From the NCBI GenBank assembly GCA_012934845.2, contig WNNJ02001668.1:213382-277381 (forward strand): 64,000 nt of DNA, in the 5' to 3' direction. A program made the position numbers and the translations under genes. Position 1 is the first letter of the stretch, and each line of letters opens with the position of its first letter. The notes under the pieces were generated by a model. The model did no database searches. It was not told the origin of the DNA and saw only the letters and a program-made list of their open reading frames with translations. This DNA comes from Pomphorhynchus laevis. Its lineage: Eukaryota; Acanthocephala; Palaeacanthocephala; Echinorhynchida; Pomphorhynchidae. Positions 61,501 to 64,000 of this stretch are shown here, one piece after another.

Positions 61501-61553
61501 ACATCTTTTGTTAACAGTGCAATTTATTCGACCGACAATCATATCATTGTTAG
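46526..61553 (+). CDS. SMU1: SMU1 WD40 splicing factor, nine exons visible, 3' end beyond window
   Basis: Exons: 46526-46551, 46595-46661, 46751-46894, 53707-53859, 55634-55784, 57591-57679, 60058-60294, 61278-61405, 61452-61553; all introns are GT-AG and phases agree, giving about 365 of the usual roughly 513 residues. The N-terminus ([32 protein letters not shown]) is the LisH/CTLH module used for dimerisation; middle blocks ([36 protein letters not shown]) are diagnostic of SMU1. WD40 repeats start at about residue 220 ([46 protein letters not shown]). SMU1 works with RED in the spliceosome B complex in the nucleus. Remaining WD repeats should follow after 61553. No coding damage is seen. 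Introns 1, 2 and 8 are 43, 89 and 46 nt; intron 3 is 6.8 kb. Confidence 0.95.
46895..48412. other. SMU1 intron 3, left part
   Basis: AT-rich sequence without a recognisable gene or named element. Confidence 0.6.
48413..49745 (-). pseudogene. Ubiquilin-like intronless copy, antisense in SMU1 intron 3
   Basis: Minus-strand pieces follow ubiquilin order: [20 protein letters not shown] (about 49715-49640), [18 protein letters not shown] and [17 protein letters not shown] (STI1-type region), [36 protein letters not shown] (second STI1 region) and a C-terminal UBA-like domain ([20 protein letters not shown], ending 48413). Ubiquilins carry ubiquitinated proteins to the proteasome. No introns interrupt it. 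One TAA replaces a usual Glu codon at about 49388-49386 and one frameshift lies near 49140. The N-terminal ubiquitin-like domain is absent; an RT element begins where it should be. The UBA MGF loop reads VGF. It is probably a retrocopy, now broken, although the long open frames suggest it is not ancient. Confidence 0.8.
49830..52640 (-). mobile_element. RLE-type RT retroelement (tentative), next to the ubiquilin copy
   Basis: Minus-strand order: a C2H2-like N-terminal part (52616-52500; [20 protein letters not shown]), RT (52272-51727; [58 protein letters not shown]), a second RT part with YLDDGIISG near 51550 (the active-site DD), a block typical of this family (50863-50588; [18 protein letters not shown], then C-x2-C and [13 protein letters not shown]) and a C-terminal nuclease-like region (50404-49850; [38 protein letters not shown]). 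The layout zinc finger, RT, Cys-rich block, PD-(D/E)XK-like nuclease fits R2-type elements. Several breaks occur. It probably inserted into or beside the ubiquilin copy. Confidence 0.7.
52641..53706. other. SMU1 intron 3, right part, with a hammerhead-like remnant
   Basis: 52641-53050 may be the 5' UTR of the RT element. At 52946-52974 GAAGATGA is followed by a perfect 5-bp hairpin (CCTTA/TAAGG, loop TGCAGT) and CGAAAC, which resembles the hammerhead core with an altered first box. 53050-53706 is AT-rich with the words AAGTAGTTGTTGTTAAAGATA repeated near 53110 and 53182. Confidence 0.45.
53860..55345. other. SMU1 intron 4, left part
   Basis: AT-rich. A perfect 32-bp direct repeat (55066-55097 and 55111-55142, containing TATGTGAAGAAGATGA) is the only structure noted. 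Confidence 0.6.
55346..55584. repeat. Foldback repeat built of two inverted hammerhead-derived arms (SMU1 intron 4)
   Basis: The two halves are inverted copies of each other over about 110 bp with a centre near 55455-55475; the best conserved pieces are 55385-55423 and 55508-55545. Each half contains CAGCAG, CTGATGA or CTGATAA, a stem-II-like hairpin, GATTA in place of GAAA, then GTAGCGTC and CTGCTG. The right arm aligns to the intact hammerhead at 6058-6103 including flanks (ACGTGAAATGTAC against ACGTGAGATGTAC). The catalytic boxes are altered in both arms, so activity is unlikely. Confidence 0.8.
55785..56399. other. SMU1 intron 5, left part
   Basis: AT-rich, nothing recognised. Confidence 0.6.
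56400..57580 (+). mobile_element. Penelope-like (tentative) fragment B in SMU1 intron 5
   Basis: 56412-56915 is a decayed copy of the RT of fragment A: AATAGTAGCTCAATTATAG, then a worn YIDD region (56622-56660), then about 150 bp (56755-56905) that are almost identical to 4890-5035. It is followed by a tail part in inverted orientation (57040-57135; on the minus strand GTTCCTCCTAATGACC and CAACGTCTGTTATTTATTAG as in A) and a direct tail (57250-57580) ending TATGTAGAATCGGTTAGCTA. Inverted plus direct terminal parts are a known habit of Penelope-like elements. It is broken in several places. Confidence 0.65.
57680..60057. other. SMU1 intron 6
   Basis: AT-rich sequence of 2.4 kb. Small frames, such as 59098-59280 (60 codons), have no recognisable relatives or context. 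Confidence 0.6.
60295..61277. other. SMU1 intron 7
   Basis: AT-rich, nothing recognised; ends at a TTTGAAG acceptor. Confidence 0.6.
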
Positions 61554-64000
61554 GTATATCAATTGGTTCTTAAAAATTCTTTATTTTTAACAAAATACTA
61601 AATTCTCGATGCGTCGTTCTATGCATATTATATTAGCATTTGAAATCGTTTCGAATTTGCTCTAAATTTAATTGCATATTCACAAACTGATTCGACGTAT
61701 GTGAATAGTTTGAAGAGCGTTCACGCTATTTATTCTTAACGATGAATGTCTTTGCCGATTTTGGCCTTAAAGGAATCCTAAAATTGCATCATTCAGAATA
61801 TTAAGACAGTGCATTATTAATTGACTGCGAATCGAGCCCGAGAATATAAGAGACTGGATTTAAGTATTTAATATTTCGACTGTACTTTGCAGTTCTTTTT
61901 AAGCTGAAAATAGAGTAAAAAATTTGATATCTTATCTCGTAATCAGAGTGCCAATTGTAAACCCAATCTTAGTAAGAAATAAATAGATGCCCTAAAAGCT
62001 CTCAAAAACGACCAAGAATTAACGAGTTGTCGCCATACCATTGACTACATAAACTACGGTAGAAGTTTAAAATCTCATGGAAAATTTGATGAAGCCCTAT
62101 ATAAGTCGCAAGATCATATAATGCTTCATTAATACAAATGATAATTTTATTCTCTCCATTAAATATAAAGTTGTTTAAAATAAATAACTCTATAAGGTAG
62201 CTTATCATCTATTTTTATGTATTGTATAAAATAGTTTTATTTTAATTGACTGCGAACCGAGCCAGAGAATACTGAATTTAAGTATTTGATATTTCGGCTG
62301 TAAAGTCCTCTATAATTGTATATATTTATAAACCAAGAATAGTCATTTTAAATATTTTATATTTAAACGCTGAAATTCATAATAAGTTTGTATAAATAAT
62401 ATGGATATGACCCTAAAGTAATTCTACGTGATAACAAAACATTATTATTTCACGAATTTACAACTGAGCCAATTGCATTGTATCAATTTTCGCAAGTCTC
62501 TTTTCGTCTTTTCCTTTCCAACATGTATAATCGCTTTTAAACTTGCATGTATCATCTTTATCATGCTGACGTATATGAATTGGAGATCTCATTAGGAAAT
62601 TAATGGCTTATTAATATCAATGTTTTAATGTCATATGCTAATAATCGCCGCGTTGGGCTATAACGTGGCAATGTATTTTAAATTCAAAATATACAAATGG
62701 ATAGAATATGACCATGATGTGTTTTAAGGTCATATGATGGCCCTTGGAACATTATGGTAGTAAATTCTAAGAGAGTCCATTGATATGGAGAATTTTATTT
62801 CCATGGTTATCACATAATACATTTTATAAGATTCGTATCGATATACACCAAAGTTTTGGAAACTTCCTCATCTGTATATTTTGTAGACAATAGTATTTTT
62901 CGCTACTTTGTGGTTTTAATTATTTCCAATTTATCTTCTCAGAGTTTGAAGGATATAAATAAGCTTTAATGAATTGATCAACTTATAGTATAATGTGACT
63001 ACTTTAATTGAAGGCTGTTTGAAACAACGTTTAATATTTTCTAAGAAATATATCCATCCCGATCTGTATTTTAAGTATTCAGGAAAGATCAGGTATAGTT
63101 GAAAGTCAGCAAAATTATTTTGATATTTCGCTAGTAACTACTAGCGAAATATCAGAAATAATACAAAATAAATAATTAAAATAATTTCTAAATAATTCAG
63201 AAATTTGAAGCAACATATGGGAAAAATTACATAAATACAGTTTACTGTCGGTTTTTAACATTTGATGTTACTGAAGTCAAAATCATTACTTGTTCATATA
63301 ATGTTTACTTTATTAGGGACCAGCAAACAAAAATACAACAATAAATATTAAAAATACAGATAAGGATGGATATATTTAAAATAATTTATTATTTAATAAA
63401 ATAATAAATTAATAAATGTAATATTTATATATTAATAATATTAATTATTATTAATAATTAATATTAGTAATAATTATCGGATTATTATTAATTATTATTA
63501 TTATTATTAATTCAATTGTGACTCAATTGCGCTGGCTTTGTAAATAAATTATCTTTATCTAAAAAAAATATTAATGTAATAATAAATTAATACATTAATA
63601 TTGATGATAAATAATAAACTGATTAGATAATTTTAATTAAACATTTCAATGATTTTTGAGTTACAAAATAAAATTTTGTAACTCAAAATTATTTGTTTTA
63701 AAATGAAAATAATTGTTTCAATGAGATATTTGTTTCAAAATGAAAATATCCAATCAACAAATAGCAAAAAATAAAATGCACACTAGAACGAAGACAAAAT
63801 GCAGAAAGCATAAAATCGATTTCGATGTTTTCTTATGATAACAGTCAACTATCGAAAATTCGACCAACATTAAAGAAAAAATCATTTTACTCTCTTCTGT
63901 TCAATCAATAATTAAAACATATGAGAGAAGAAGTTATTTATAATATCAATTTTTACCAGATATTAAAATACTTTTTATAATATTATTAAATTTAATATTA
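61554..64000. other. SMU1 intron 9 (continues past the window), with small repeats
   Basis: No further SMU1 exon is recognised before the edge. A direct repeat of about 60 bp is found at 61817-61883 and 62242-62302 (TTGACTGCGAATCGAGCC against TTGACTGCGAACCGAGCC). A 15-bp perfect hairpin is at 63121-63154 (TGATATTTCGCTAGT) and a 12-bp one at 63658-63684 (GAGTTACAAAAT). The last kilobase is very AT-rich with TTA/AAT runs. Confidence 0.6.
63121..63154. repeat. Perfect hairpin, 15-bp stem
   Basis: TGATATTTCGCTAGT (63121-63135) and its exact reverse complement (63140-63154) flank the loop AACT, within SMU1 intron 9. Confidence 0.75.

Overview
The window looks like nuclear DNA of an AT-rich, repeat-laden metazoan, most likely a parasitic flatworm (trematode-like). 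The grounds are Ty3/gypsy integrases of CsRn1 type, Penelope-like retroelements with hammerhead ribozymes, CR1-, L2- and R2-type LINEs, and a host gene (SMU1) whose first two introns are very short (43 and 89 nt) while later ones reach several kb, a pattern known from schistosomes. No species can be named from sequence alone.

Two host genes are well supported. DRAP1 (NC2-alpha, histone fold) is a short open gene on the minus strand at 17243-17791. SMU1 (LisH/CTLH plus WD40 splicing factor) starts at 46526 on the plus strand; nine exons carrying about 365 codons are visible before the gene runs off the right edge. A third host-derived sequence, an intronless broken ubiquilin copy, lies antisense in SMU1 intron 3.

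Layout. 1-4.5 kb: end of a Ty3 element, then L2- and CR1-like LINE remnants. 4.5-6.5 kb: a Penelope-like RT fragment and short foldback/hammerhead repeats. 6.5-16.6 kb: two L2-like LINE copies, 5' end to 5' end, separated by a 4.7-kb array of a 14-bp unit. 17.2-17.8 kb: DRAP1. 18-29 kb: CR1-like pieces, an RT element with a nuclease-like C-terminus, and an L2-like tail. 29-35.2 kb: another L2-like LINE joined to an R2-like fragment, then a second Ty3 remnant. 35.7-37.2 kb: an old L2-like remnant with a 43-bp tandem repeat. 37.6-44 kb: a Penelope-like element whose first terminal repeat is split by the best preserved L2-like LINE; each terminal repeat has a hammerhead motif. 44.7-46.4 kb: a further L2-like copy ending less than 100 bp before SMU1. 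46.5-64 kb: SMU1, with the ubiquilin copy, an RT element, a hammerhead-derived foldback and a Penelope-like fragment in its introns.

Most LINE copies are truncated and frame-broken, so nearly every open frame outside DRAP1, SMU1 and the ubiquilin copy belongs to mobile elements. Exon boundaries and element ends were read by eye and may be off by a few bases.
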